A DNA stretch of 64,000 nucleotides from Lasiosphaeris hirsuta (Eukaryota; Ascomycota; Sordariomycetes; Sordariales; Lasiosphaeriaceae), in NCBI GenBank assembly GCA_030549175.1, contig JAUKUA010000003.1, positions 3,968,001 to 4,032,000 of the forward strand, written 5' to 3'. The position numbers and the translations under genes were made by a program. The notes under the pieces were generated by a model. That model ran no database searches. It saw only the letters and a list, made by a program, of their open reading frames with translations, and was not told the origin of the DNA. The first letter of the stretch is position 1, and the number at the start of each line of letters is the position of its first letter. This document shows, piece after piece, positions 31,935 through 45,665 of the stretch.

Positions 31935-32439
31935 GCAGCTTTGGTTGGTATAGGGCTCGGAACCGCGGTCGCCTTGCTCATGAGTGAGGAATCACGTTCA
32001 TCTCTGGCATGTTGTTTTAGTATTTGCATTATTCTTGTTCGTTGGGGGGATGATCCTTATAGGGGTTTATGAGGGGGCACGGCATTGGCATTTTCTGATG
32101 GTGTTAAGGTGTACTTTGTTTCCCTTGCGGGAAACAACGGGACTGGGATGGATGGCTACTGCTTCCATGGAGATACCTTGCCTTGCATGAGTTGGCTGTG
32201 TAGTATCTTAGAGCCCCGAGCGTTGATAAGAATCAAGCGTAAACTTGAAGACCCAGTCACAGTTTGGAGTTGGCGAACAGCGAAATAAAAGTAGTGTCTT
32301 CGGAGCATCACTTCGGAAAGGCCAATGATATATTCACATACATACATTATGTGACAATTTCTTTTGCTAAACAGAGTGTAATCTCTAGCTATCTTGGCAC
32401 TCAACGCCCATCCCCTCTCCCTGTCGTAGCGAGGATATG
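31935..32439. other. Convergent intergenic region between Ulp2-like and RRP9
   Basis: About 500 bases of probable 3' untranslated sequence for both genes. Frames are short and match nothing. Confidence 0.5.
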
Positions 32440-34224
32440 CTACTTCTCCTCATCTTCATGGTCCGCAACGTCGCCATTTGCCCCTTTTGGCTTCGGAAGC
32501 TTGGGCACCTCGAAGACCATGGCACCGCACCTTCCATCTTTTATAAACTTCCACCTTCCCAAGCGCATTTCTTTGCCTGTGCCCACCACGACGCATAAGC
32601 CGTCTCTTCCCCTGTCTCCACGCTCGAAAAGCGCAATGTCATTGACAATACCCTTGACAAGGTCACTATTACCTGTCTTTTGTGTTTTTGCCGCATCAAC
32701 AGCTACTCCGTTAGCTACCACGCCCTCCATCGGCGCAGCTTGGCCACCCTCGACCCCCCCGAGCACTCCGATTGCCTCAAGCTTCTTCTTGTCGTCCGAA
32801 AGCCTCCACACCCTGACGTAACCGTCCCAGCTGCCGGTAAGGACGACGTCGGCATACGGAATTGTCCGCAACGCCGTAATGGCCCGCGGCTGGGGGGTAG
32901 GGATGACCTTGGGGTCGGGGTTGCGCTCGGCCGAGACCTCGGACAACTTGAGGGCGGAATCGCGGCCGTGGGCGCAAGAGATGGTGAAGACAGCTTTTTT
33001 TCGGTGAATACTCCAGAGCGCCACGTCACCATTGTCGCTGCCTGTAATAAACATCTCATCGTCGATCATGGCCACGCGGTCCATGCTGCCCTCGTGAACA
33101 GCTGACGCCTTGCGCTTCTTCTCGCCGGGACCTCCGCCGCGGAAGACGAGTTGCGACTCCTCGGGCACCTTCCAGTAGCGCGCCGTGCGGTCGCGTGCGC
33201 CTACGCTGACACAGCGCTCCTGTGCGAGGGCGTCGATGTCGAGGATCTCGTCCTGGTGGCCGAAAAGGGTCTCGATGTAGGCCAGTTCGTCGAGGGACCA
33301 GACCTTGACTGTCCGGTCCTTGGAGCAGGAGTAGAGTTGATTTGTGCCGCGGCGGAAGGCGAGGCCAGTGACGGCATCGCGGTGGTGGCTGAAGGCGCGA
33401 ATAGGCTTAAGATCCTCGGCGTTGTGGATAACCATTCGCCTGTCTACGCCACCGGTTACGACGAATTTGCCATCTTGGGAGGCCTTGACTGCGATAATCG
33501 CGCCAATGTGACCTTGATAGCTTTTGTCTTTTGCCCTCTTGGAGTCTGCCTTGCTGAAGCATATCCTATCGGGTTTCCGCTTTGGTGGTGCGGGAGGCTT
33601 CTTCGGCTTCTTTTTTGTCGTTTGCGGCCATTGGTCCTTTGGTAGATCTTGAAGTCTCCATTTGGTGAGCTCGCCGTCTTTGGTTGTGGTGTAGGCATAC
33701 GGTGAGCATACGGCCACCGACGTTACCGATGCAGAGTTCCATCGAAACTGTGTATGCGCAGCATTCTGGAAGTCTAGCTCGGAGGCAATCTTGCGGTAAA
33801 TCCTGCCCTTAGCCTCGGCGATATCTTCCTGCAGGCGTTCGGCGAGAAGGTCACGGTCAATCTCCTCGGCGTCGAATCCAATTGTGTCGATCTCTTCCAC
33901 TTCCTGCCGTGTCTTCTCTAGGTACCGCTGTGCCAGCCTCAGTCGCTTCTCGGCGGCTGTCTCCTTCTCGTCTTCTGACTCTTCCGACTCTCCTTCCGAG
34001 CCGGCTCTTTCAGGGACATCGTCTCCGTCTTCGCTGTCCAAATCGCTGCCCGAGATAGACTCATCGCGATCAATCTTCTTCGAGGCGGGGGCGGGTTTGG
34101 AGGGGGGCGCTCTGCTATTCGACTTGTATCCCTTTGACGCCGTTGCGAGGCGCTTTTTGGGGGCTTCGTTTGCTGAAGGGCGTTTCCTCTTTTGGGCGCC
34201 GGGGGCCGTAAAAAAGGAAGACAT
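32440..34224 (-). CDS. RRP9: U3 snoRNP-associated WD40 protein Rrp9 (U3-55K)
   Basis: Binds the U3 snoRNA in the nucleolar small-subunit processome and helps release 18S rRNA from its precursor. One exon of 594 residues from an ATG at 34224. The first 120 residues are basic then acidic (KRKRPSANEAPKKR; SEGESEESEDEKE), followed by the Rrp9 linker (RLAQRYLEKTRQEVEE, DRDLLAERLQEDIAEAKGR). At least six WD-type repeats follow, with blocks such as TTKDGELTKWRL, VVTGGVDRRMVIHNAED, SCSKDRTVKVWSLDEL, GARDRTARYWKVPEES, ITGSDNGDVALWSIHRK and LTGSWDGYVRVWRLSDD. The combination of the RYLEKTR linker and these repeats is characteristic of Rrp9. It is divergent from the proteasome beta4 gene, with 487 bp between the starts. 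Confidence 0.92.
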   Translation of the reverse strand: MSSFFTAPGAQKRKRPSANEAPKKRLATASKGYKSNSRAPPSKPAPASKKIDRDESISGSDLDSEDGDDVPERAGSEGESEESEDEKETAAEKRLRLAQRYLEKTRQEVEEIDTIGFDAEEIDRDLLAERLQEDIAEAKGRIYRKIASELDFQNAAHTQFRWNSASVTSVAVCSPYAYTTTKDGELTKWRLQDLPKDQWPQTTKKKPKKPPAPPKRKPDRICFSKADSKRAKDKSYQGHIGAIIAVKASQDGKFVVTGGVDRRMVIHNAEDLKPIRAFSHHRDAVTGLAFRRGTNQLYSCSKDRTVKVWSLDELAYIETLFGHQDEILDIDALAQERCVSVGARDRTARYWKVPEESQLVFRGGGPGEKKRKASAVHEGSMDRVAMIDDEMFITGSDNGDVALWSIHRKKAVFTISCAHGRDSALKLSEVSAERNPDPKVIPTPQPRAITALRTIPYADVVLTGSWDGYVRVWRLSDDKKKLEAIGVLGGVEGGQAAPMEGVVANGVAVDAAKTQKTGNSDLVKGIVNDIALFERGDRGRDGLCVVVGTGKEMRLGRWKFIKDGRCGAMVFEVPKLPKPKGANGDVADHEDEEK

Positions 34225-34711
34225 AGTAGCAATTGCAGCTTGCTGCCGGGCTGCAACTTGGCAATTGTCTGTTCGTTGTCGTCGTCGAGTGCCTTTTTTG
34301 CTGCCTGCGCTGCCTCGCGCTGCAAGCTTGAATCAAAATTTCTGACGGCCCGCCCTGCAGGAAAAAAAAGTTGACCATATCGGTGGAGCAACCCACCGAC
34401 TTCCGTGTTAAACCCGGAGAAGGGAATTCCCGGACCGTGGCTAGGTAGGTTTCAACAAGCCCCATCCATTTTCAGCCCCATTCCAGGTCTTCAGGTAGCG
34501 GGAATTGTTAGTGCAGGCCCGCCAAATTGTTAGTGCAAAGGATTCACGTGGGAGCTTGCAGTTTGGGCCCGTGCGTGCGCACGGGCAGGCTGAAGCTCTG
34601 GTGCGCGTTCCCTTCCTTGCGAATAGCTATAACGGCATCGCAAGCAATCCAAGCTTGTCAACCACCTCATCATCCAACAACCACCCTTTTCTGTGCAGAG
34701 AAACAGAAAAG
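34225..34711. promoter_or_regulatory. Shared divergent promoter, RRP9 / proteasome beta4
   Basis: This 487-bp space separates two divergent genes. The palindrome-like GTGCGTGCGCAC lies near 34571. I do not see a clear proteasome-associated control element (GGTGGCAAA) of the yeast Rpn4 type. No gene is hidden here. Confidence 0.4.
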
Positions 34712-35502
34712 ATGTAAGTTTCACTGCTTTTCGTGACGGTGCGGCCATACTGACCTCTCCAGGGAGATCCTTCTCGGCATCACTGGCAAGGACTTTACCT
34801 TGATCGCGGCATCCAAGGCCACGATGCGAGGGGCTACGGTTCTCAAGGCATCCGACGACAAGACCAGAGCTCTCAACAAACACACGCTCATGGCGTACTC
34901 GGGAGAGGCTGGAGATACAGGTACACACTGATAGTCGCTGCGCGATATCCCGACACCTTTCTGATGCATCAACAGTGCAGTTCGCCGAATACATCCAAGC
35001 CAACGCCCAGCTCTACTCCATGCGCAATGACACCGACCTTTCGCCCTCAGCCTTAGCTCACTTCGTCCGGGGCGAGCTTGCCTCTAGCTTGCGGTCGCGA
35101 AAGCCATACAACGTGAACCTACTCCTCGGAGGCGTGGACCCGATCACTCACAAGCCCAGTCTGTACTGGCTGGACTACCTCGCGTCGCTCGCGTCGCTCC
35201 CATATGCCGCCCACGGCTACGCGCAGTATGTAGCCATTGATTGGGTTGCCAGCTTCACATCAACAGCCAGGAAGAATTTCATGATACTGACACGTTCCAG
35301 ATACTACTGCCTGTCTATCCTCGACAAGCACCATCACCCAGACATCACCCTCCACCAAGGCATCAAGATCCTCATCATGTGCACGGATGAGCTGAAGAGA
35401 CGGTTACCAATAGATTTCAAGGGAATGGTTGTCAAGGCAGTGACCAAGGATGGGATCGTGGATATCGAATTTGATGACGACAAGGTTGTCAAGAGTGCTT
35501 GA
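34712..35502 (+). CDS. Proteasome core subunit beta4 (Pre1/PSMB2)
   Basis: Non-catalytic beta-ring subunit of the 20S proteasome. Four exons, 34712-34713, 34763-34920, 34976-35225 and 35301-35502, with introns of 49, 55 and 75 bp, give 203 residues. The start codon is split by the first intron: AT at the end of exon 1 and G at the start of exon 2, giving MEILLGITGKDFTLIAASKA. Without splicing the ATG would be followed at once by TAA. The remaining joins restore SGEAGDTVQFAEYIQAN and GYAQYYCLSILDKHH. The residue after the start is Glu rather than a processed Thr, consistent with an inactive subunit. The conserved block RKPYNVNLLLGGVDP is typical of beta4. No other ATG gives the conserved N-terminus, so the split start is well supported by frame and family length. 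Confidence 0.93.
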
Positions 35503-37492
35503 TATGTGGGCTAAGGGCGAAGGGGGTCTGGGCGAGTAGTCTCGAGAGGGACTCTGTATAATACCTGGCAAAAAGGGAATGCATCCATTCGAATTGTTTC
35601 GCAAGGGTCAAACCACTGCTGGGTAGTGAGCCCCTGATGTGAATTTCTTCCTAAAGGATGTACTCTTATCACACCGACTCAGGACTTGAAGACATATATG
35701 CATAAAACTGGGTTGATCGTCAGTTTTTAACCCGCTTAAGACCGTCCAAACAAATACCTGTCACAATTAGAATCGGGATATTTGATTGTTTGCTCAAGTG
35801 TCGCTTTGGCTCGGTGGATTGCGCCTCGGTGGAGGCACCACCCGCGCTTGAGCGCGGAAGCCGGCCAATAAGAAGTACATTGAAAGCTGCAGAACTACAT
35901 TCATCACACAGGATGCAGGCGGCAGCATACTGGTTTCCAGTTTTCTTTGCTCTACACCGCACTTGCCTACCTGCCTTCCACACACGTGCCCATACACACA
36001 GTAGGAGCACTGCAGCAGAAACGAGATGATGACAGGACGTCGGGAAGCTGAGGCGATATGAAGCGCGGGTCAGATATCCATCAGGGCAGAGACGGGGAGG
36101 TAGGGTCTGTGAACGGATGAGGAACCAATTTCATGGCGGTGGCATATCGATAGGCACGCGACAGCGGCACATTGCATATCCCCCCCCCCCCACGCCGACG
36201 GGTGTGTAGAGGGTGGTGGTGAGTGAGGCGGTGAGGCCTCAGATGGTCACGGCTCATCGCTCGCAGTCGGCAGGCAGCCCGCGAACCCCGCGAACCATTC
36301 GCGGTGTTCCCTGTCAGCCCTTTCGACGCTTTATGATGCGGTATGTGGTGCGGGCCTGATGCGAAGCCCACTTCGTCTCGGTGTCTACTCCGGTCTTGTA
36401 GGCCAGAAACCAGAAACCAGACCTGACTCGGGGGGAGAAAAGAGAACGCAACAGGCCGTTCTTCATTTCCTGCGTACGTGCATTCTGGGACCTGCCAGCA
36501 AACCAAGGGGCAGATGCGCTGCAGTAAATAGAGAAAAAAAAGAGGAAGGGAAAGCGAGGCGAATCATGAGGAATTGAATGCCTGCACCCCGATAACAGTT
36601 GTAGGTAGGCCAGTCCGTGACACATGTAACTGCACTTTCTCGCCTCTTTCTGCCGGTCCCCCTTTTTCCTCTGATCACGGTCTAGATGGACCACAAGTCA
36701 AGCCGAGGCTAGAGAGCCTGAAAGGGCTATCTTCTTGAGGTGTTGCTACATGCGGTGTGGTAGGGTTTAACTGAGAGAAAACTTGCTTGTCTTTTTGCTA
36801 TCGCGCGACCCGACATCTCCTTCCCCACCAAGATTTGCTGAGAAATTCGCTAGCTGGGAGTGAGCCACCAAAAGGTTTATGGCAAGGGTTCTGCAGCGAG
36901 TCTGCGTTCTGGTCGTTCTTGCCCAGGCCGTGCCACTGCCCACTGCCTGTGCCACCCACCCACAGCGCCAGAGGCGCTCAATCGGCTTTACCTAAACTGC
37001 ATTAGTGGATCCGACACAAGTCCAAAACTCTTTTCCTTTCCCGGGTCGCTTCGAATCCTCTCTCTCTGAAAAAAAAAACTCTTCTCCCACACAACCCAGG
37101 ATTTCTTAATCCATCCCGAACTCGAACCCGCATTTCTCCTTTAACTTTGTCTTTCCTTTTTCCTATTGAAGAACTGTCCTAGTTCTTTGAAAGGAACGCA
37201 GGAGACGATCTTCGTCTAATACTACGAAGACGAGGCATCACAGCATAATACGGAACACACGACTGGGAAGGCACGACATTCGGCTTTCTTTTGGTCTGCG
37301 GTTCGCTCTGCATTCTTTCTCGCGCTAGATTTTCTGCATCCGAGCGTTTCTTGATTTCGACCACTCTCATTTGAACACTTCGTTCTTTTTGAGAGTTTCG
37401 AAAAGCAGTTTCGACACCTACCAAATATTCACTCTCTCCCAACACGACGAGACGATCACCACTCATCCCGATTACGATTTAGGACTGCAATC
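35503..37492. other. Long gene-free region and DED1 leader
   Basis: About 2 kb without a gene. A 12-base C run lies at 36180-36191. From about 37020 to 37490 the sequence is strongly pyrimidine-rich (CTCTTCTCCC-type) with few G runs, as expected for the promoter and long leader of a highly expressed gene such as DED1. Frames here match no family. Confidence 0.5.
36180..36191 (+). repeat. Poly(C) run, 12 bases
   Basis: Twelve consecutive C residues in a noncoding region. It is only a simple homopolymer and a likely place for sequencing error. Confidence 0.85.
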
Positions 37493-39756
<2,264 letters not shown>

Positions 39757-41662
39757 TCTCATCACCCTTGGGAATCTATGAACGCTGCCATCACGGCGTT
39801 CGCCGGCATATTCCGCCGGCATTGTTTTCCTTTTCCACATCATCGATTGCGCCTCTCGGCTTACGACATACATCACACTCGGCTTCTGATTTTTCACATT
39901 CGGTTTTTAATGGCGGCGAACATGACCTAATCGACCCCACGGGGTTAGCCAGGATCAGGTTCTAAGGTACACACTTCGGGCACTTGACGATAGATCGGAT
40001 TTGTTTGTTCCCAAGTTACACAAAGAACTCCCCCGACGACATGATACCCTTAGACCAAGAACGCTTGGGACGTCGACAACAGAGACTGCCGACACATGCA
40101 ATTTTTGCATGGTTTGCAGCCCACGGTTGGTTTGATCTAGAGAGACTGGATCTTGATCAACCCTTACGATCGTCATGTTTCTGCGCTTGCCCTATTTTTC
40201 GCCGAGGGCCCCCCTCTGCTTTCCGTCAGAAAATGGGTCAAGGCACGCCGCGCATCTGTTTTTTTTTTGCCTGCACGTTACATATCTCATAGACAAAAGT
40301 GGATTTCTCGGTTCTCTGGTCGGCGTCGGCAAGCGACATCGGCAGGGCAGTCCCACCTACGGGCTTTGGGACACTCATAGAGAGAGCTCCAAAAGATAGA
40401 CTGGTAATTTTTTTCGTCAGTTGAGGACGAGAGCGAGAGCGAGTTGGAGGAGCATGATACCCTTTTCAGAGAGAAAGATCTGGCAGAGAAGGGGATTTGC
40501 TTCTTGGCTCTCATATTACGGCACAGGAAAACCAACGGCGTCTGCGAAGGGCAAGCACATTGGCACACGGGTCAGGCTTTTGCAGAAGCTTGGTTGAGAC
40601 TGAGCAGGAGTCGTGGGTAGGGGCGGCTGTCCCCAAAATCACGACACGAGACCACAGTCTGTACTGAGGAGTCCGCAGAAAAAATTTAACCGCTTTTCAC
40701 TTTTACTACAATTGATACCGAATTATTGTGAATCTGTCTTTGGCTGATATCTGGCTGTTACCCATCTGCCGGTAACGTAAGGGCAACCCTTGACTCTTGA
40801 AACTTTTCGCCCCGTTGCGTAGCCTATGGTGTGATCCGGTAGCTCAACCATTCAGATTCTGTATTCGTACTGAGCTATGTACCGACAAGCCCAAATTTGA
40901 ACTGCCTTGAGCGTTATGTTTGCATTGGGATGGTGCTCACGAGCATCATCTCGTCTCCATGCAACACCTGTGTCATACTGCTTTCGCCTGAAACAAAATT
41001 TATGCAACGTTCTCTTCCAACAGATTGTGTGCGTTACCCGAGGGTGGTGTCAAAACCGTTGATTGATAGATCTCCGTGCCCCGTCGACTGTCCCTCCCTT
41101 TATGGTTGCTTCCCCATAGCCCCCACATGTTTAGAGATTCGGGTTACTACTTGGTCATGATGCCACTAAAAGCTCCGGGACTTGAGATACATGTCATTTG
41201 ATCCTTTCCTAGTTTCAAAAACCAAGCCGATGAATGTCAGGCCTATGATATCATATATTTGTACGATCAGAATATTCGTCCCTAATTCCCATGGGACACT
41301 TTACCGATGGTGGATTACCCCCATCAAATGCCGAGAGAGGTTTGTGACCTATCTGGGTTTTACTAATTAGCAAGCCATCATTAGCCTTGAGTGGCAAGGT
41401 GGACAGCGTTATCACTCACTCTCCGATGGGAATCGAAACCCATGCCGACGTTTCACAAGGCACGGCAGTGCTAGTTTGGGCCGCCTATGGAGTGCAATGG
41501 CAATATCAAGGTTGGCGACAGATAAGTTGGGTAAAATGCTTGTATTCCTCATCCGTACTTGATATCTACCGACTCCTCATCTCATGAATGGCCAAGAACG
41601 TTGCAAAGGCTGTTTTGCCTCCCACCCAAATGCAGATAACTTTTATGTTCTCCCTCGTAAGA
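39757..41662. other. Convergent intergenic region between DED1 and ORC2
   Basis: About 1.9 kb of noncoding sequence after two convergent genes. Frames are short and match nothing. A hairpin with a T-arm-like loop near 41430-41450 (GGGAATCGAAACCC) was examined as a tRNA and rejected for lack of other arms. Confidence 0.45.
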
Positions 41663-43419
41663 TCATGACATCAAGTCTTCCAGAATTGCCTCTAGCTCAT
41701 CCTTTCTAAATGGAAGGCTCAACAACTCAGTCCCCAGAGAGTCCTTGTGACTCGTAATAATTTGATGGTCATGGAATCTGGCATCTATCAGTCTAAACTC
41801 TCCCACACCAAGGCAGGAAAAGGGGAGACTCACTCCTTCAGCAGTGTCCTAAACGCCATCTCGGAACTGCAAATAAACTCCTCGACCGCTTTGTTGTACA
41901 CCATCCGATACTCAACCGCCGGGCCCTCAGCAACATCCCCAACCCCACCCTCCTCCATGACCACCAACACCTCGGCGACAAGTAGCCTGAATAGGTTCTT
42001 CGCATTCTCTGGTAAGCTTCGCAGCACGAACGCCACACCCTCCTTCCCACCAACACGCCGTGCCTTGCGGCCAAGGAGCTCATGTACCTCGTCGACAACA
42101 TCGAGTTCAGGGCCGAAGGGCGCAAAGGTAGTGCAGTCGTGAAAGACAAAGTTAAACGCCGAACGTAGCCCACTATCCCACAGCAGGGGGAAGTCGGGTG
42201 TGTCGGCGGAGCAGACCATGCGGATCTGGGGATGTGCCGCGAGCTGGGCGAGCACCGACTGCGTCCCAGCCTTTCTCAGCGGGGACGCGTCGATGGAGTT
42301 GACCATGAGGACTATCGTCGTTGAGGTAGACGAAAGGAGAGCAAGGAGGGCCTGGGCAAGCGCCACAGGGGTTCCTGACGAGAGCTTGTAGGAGGGGTCA
42401 ATGGCGCAGCCGATGGTGCCGAGGATCTCGCGCACCGAGGTCGTGCGTACGTAGCCGTTAATAATGACGATCTTGCTGGGCTGGGGGAGGTGTCCTTTGG
42501 CGCAGAGGTAGGTGGCAAATTGGTGGAGGAGACTCCGTTTGGACCCATAGCCGTATAGGCAGGCGCTGAAGCCCTGGGACAGTTCGAATGTCCACTGGGG
42601 GAATGACTCGGAGTGTAGGGACTGGAGGAACTGGACGTCTCTGGCATGCAGATCTTTTATTTGGCGAAGTACCGAGAAGTATTCCTCGTGGGTGAGAAGG
42701 TCCAAAGATGACAGGCTGTTCCCCGAGGTCTTGGTAAGGCCGGGCTTGTTCTGGTAAAAGTACTGCTCGTGGGATGGCAGGTCTCGGGGGGGTGTTGGCG
42801 ACCGCTTGCGCGTACGAGTTGCCTTGCGCCTCTTCCAAGGTGTTTTGGATGGGGTCGTGGGATTTGGATCCTCGTGCTCATCTTGACTTTGCTGCTCTTC
42901 CTCGTCCTCTTCATCCTCGCTGGACTCGTATATTTCCCTTGCAATGCCCCCGTCCTCGCCTTCATCATCACTGATGGCACCCCCCACCACACGATCAATG
43001 AGGGCCCTAGCACTCTTGCGCCTGGCTGACCGATCGGCAAAGTTGCGCCTGCTGGGAGTATCGACACCATTTATGCCTTTCAGCTTTATTGGGGTTTCTG
43101 CCACCTTTTTCTGACGTAGGGCTGAGGGTGTGGCGACCTGGCCGTTCATGAACGACGCTTTTGGGGGCCGACCTGGCCGCTTCTTTGTTGGTGTCGGCTC
43201 GACAGTGGGTTGCGCCTCGGAAGCTGCTTCATGGCTAGCATCGTCAGCGTGCGCATCTTGGGGGGCACTCGATCGGGTGGTTGTGGATGGCGGTTTTGTC
43301 TGGCGGTGCCGTTTCGGAGAGTCTGTGTCGTCGGGGACTTCATAGGGATCAATTGGCAGCTCGCGCTTTCGCAAAGAACGAGCCGCTGGCTCTCGCTCTG
43401 GTGCCTTTCTGCGGACCAT
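41663..43419 (-). CDS. ORC2: Origin recognition complex subunit 2
   Basis: Subunit of the six-protein complex that marks replication origins and loads MCM helicase. Two exons, 43419-41834 and 41777-41663, with a 56-bp intron, give 566 residues. The N-terminal 230 residues are disordered, basic and acidic in turn (KKRPGRPPKAS is an AT-hook-like motif near residue 83). The ORC2 core starts near LTHEEYFSVLRQIKDLHARD and includes QWTFELSQGFSACLYGYGSKRSLL, the AAA-like block, and SAFNFVFHDCTTFAPF. The splice restores the family end LLKEFHDHQIITSHKDSLGTELLSLPF; a nearer acceptor would add five residues or break the frame. The first ATG is at 43419; the frame runs further up only with TTG. It is divergent from GEP4 by 334 bp. 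Confidence 0.93.
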
Positions 43420-43753
43420 TTTATCGCCTATTGCCTGCAAATAATCCTCAGTGTGTTTATGAAATGTGCCATGGCTTGCGATATCCAGTTGTTATTAGAA
43501 CTCGGTGACTAACAGTGAAGTTGATGGCTGAGCACCATGCATCCGCTGGGACGCGATCCGGAAAGGGGGACGCGACGGCCCAGAATTTTTGGGTTTCGCA
43601 GCTTACACTGCAGTGGGCCCAAGCTCCCTCCCGTCTGTGGACAAGGATCTTCTAATCCATACGCAACGATATGCATTTGAGCAGCATCGTTTCTTCTCGG
43701 TCTCAAAAATAAACACAGGTCAAATTTCACCGCACAACTGCCCCTTTATCACA
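43420..43753. promoter_or_regulatory. Shared divergent promoter, ORC2 / GEP4
   Basis: A 334-bp space between two divergent start codons, the shortest divergent promoter in the window. I see no clear MluI-box-like cell-cycle element (ACGCGT). No other gene is present. Confidence 0.4.
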
Positions 43754-44529
43754 ATGAATCTCAATTTATCAGCATCACTTGGTATCTTCAAGCTGCTGGC
43801 AAAGCCGTCACTGTGCCTCCCCCACGCAACCATTGCAAACTTTAATGACCTGCCAGTGTCATTGGACAAGGCCTTTGCCTCGAAGGGTAGAGAGGTTGAC
43901 ATAAAGGCCGTCGTTCTCGACAAGGACGACTGCTTTGCCTACCCAGAGCACAGTGAGGTATTCGAGGCCTACAAGGTATACAATTTCTTCCTAGCATTCC
44001 CGCATCACATATCTTGAGAGTACGGGCCATAAACTAAACTTGTAAAGAAACGGTTTGAAGCCTTGCGTGAGTCTTATCCAGGGCGCCGGCTTCTCATCGT
44101 GTCCAATACGGCTGGTGCCAGCAGCTGGGATACTGATGGTGGGTTAGCATCAGAGGTCCAGAAGGCCACTGGGGTTGCTGTCCTCACCCACCGGGTGAAG
44201 AAACCAGGCTGTGGCGATGAGATATTGTCCTACTTTCGTGAACACCCAGAAACAGGAGTCACCCATCCACACCACATTGCAATAGTTGGCGATCGCCTCG
44301 CAACGGATATGGTGCTTGCCAACACTATGGGCAGCTGGGGTATTTGGGTAAAGGATGGGGTAGTGCCGCTTCAGGAGAAAAGCATTGTGAGCCCTAATAG
44401 CACGCTCCTCGTAGACGATAACGATGCTGACATCCCAACCCAAAGTTCTCCAGGATGGAGAGGATGCTCGCCCCCTACCTTCTTTCGCGCGGGTACACCC
44501 CACCTGAACCTGCCAGCCAGTTTGAGTGA
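43754..44529 (+). CDS. GEP4: Mitochondrial phosphatidylglycerophosphatase Gep4 (HAD family)
   Basis: Dephosphorylates phosphatidylglycerophosphate on the matrix side of the inner mitochondrial membrane, a step in cardiolipin synthesis. Three exons, 43754-43975, 44048-44386 and 44446-44529, with introns of 72 and 59 bp, give 214 residues. HAD motif I is VVLDKDDCFAYP, with the nucleophile Asp56 and Asp58. The next blocks are GRRLLIVSNTAG (motif II), THRVKKPGC (motif III Lys) and IAIVGDRLATDMVLAN (motif IV). The last splice restores EKSIFSRMERMLAPYLLSRGY, the usual family end; the other candidate acceptors give stops. The start MNLNLSASLGIFKLL with FNDLPVSL matches fungal Gep4 proteins. The N-terminus is hydrophobic and may aid membrane association. 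Confidence 0.92.
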
Positions 44530-45665
44530 TGGCGCTTCCTGGAATTATGAGGTGCTTGCCACCACTACTCCATGTCAAAGGTTCACCAACCAGGACAGCA
44601 CGCTTCGTGGCTGTTAGGGATGATGAGTCACGGGAATACAGGATGGAAGCAACAAAAGGCGTCTCCTGGCTGCTTCCACAATACACACACCAGTTCGCTT
44701 CAGGATGGTGTCAGGCCAAGGGGCTTGAATCCCTTCCTGTGCCCCACTGCTTGCCCTTAGTCATACACTCGGATATGATGGTGGCAGAAGCAAAGTGAAA
44801 GTCTGTGAGTGACCATTGTCAGGCAGCTACCTGGGCGTGGTTATTGTGAGGTGTGGGATGAAAGCTCCCATTCACTGGGCACAAACGCAATAACCATCTG
44901 GAGTGAATACCTGACGTGGCCCCTCCGCACAGTGAATGATTTCTGGCGGCAATATATAAATACCTACTTTCTCGCGGACCTCATGCTGGCCTTCTCCTTT
45001 TCAACCACAACCCGCCAGCATTTGCTTGATTTCCTTCTGGCCTCTCGCGGCCCTTCTCCCTTTTAGCCTCTCGCCATCCTTTCCCTACATCACCATCCTT
45101 TCCCTAGACCGCGATCCCTTCTCCAGACCGCGATCTGCCCACCCCGGTTCTTAGGCTGCTCGCCATCCAACCTCCTGGGTCTCGCTTGGTGGTAGGTTTG
45201 TCCCCCGACCATCTTTACCATCTATCGCAATCTAATATACCTTCACCAACTGCCCCGCTTGGTCTCGGCTTCCCATTTAGCACTAGACGGCTTTTATTTC
45301 CTGCTCCTAACACTCCCTCCACCACTACTTCTCGCCATCCTTTCTCTGCCCCGCGATCCAATACTTACTTCGCCATCCAGCCCCCGATCGCTATCCAGCC
45401 TGCGACCGCCATCCAGTTCTCTTCGCTATCCAGCCTGCGACCGCTATCTAATCCCCTTCACCATCCAGCGCTCTTCGCCATCTCTTCGCCATTGAACAAT
45501 CATTACTGTTTAGCCTCTGACCGCGACCGCTATCCGATACTTTCCGCCATCCAGCGCCTTCCGCTATCCAAGCCTAAGTGATTGCTATCCAATACTCTTT
45601 GCTATCCAGTGCCTATCCCAGCGATCTTCGCCATCAACGATCTTTTCTGTCGAACAGCCAGCAAA
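44530..45665. other. Intergenic region and repeat-rich leader of the SANT-like gene
   Basis: A TATA-like element (ATATATAAAT) lies near 44951-44960. Downstream, from about 44990 to 45665, the sequence is strongly pyrimidine-rich and carries many copies of a CGC(T/C)ATCCAGC-like motif. It could be a transcribed leader of about 680 bases. A forward frame at 45186-45581 stays open through the repeats but encodes only P/S/R-rich repetition and is not called a gene. Confidence 0.5.
45066..45620 (+). repeat. Interspersed short repeat, CGC(C/T)ATCCAG(C) type
   Basis: About fifteen degenerate copies of CGCCATCC / CGCTATCCAGC lie in the same orientation between 45066 and 45620, for example near 45371, 45388, 45409, 45425, 45471, 45530, 45546, 45562, 45588 and 45602. 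Spacing varies, mostly between 15 and 35 bases. They are often preceded by GACCG or TTCTT. The motif is confined to the region just upstream of the gene at 45666. Confidence 0.75.

Noticed and set aside
41425..41450. T-arm-like hairpin (GGGAATCGAAACCC) that could mark a tRNA
   Set aside because: The loop is one base too long, and no acceptor, D or anticodon arms pair around it.
41778..41833. A shorter, 41-bp final intron in ORC2
   Set aside because: It would add five residues (LIDAR) inside the conserved LLKE-FHDHQ block; the 56-bp version restores the block exactly.
45186..45581. 131-codon forward frame in the repeat-rich leader
   Set aside because: It encodes only P/S/R-rich repetition created by the CGCYATCCAG motif, with no start context or conserved feature.
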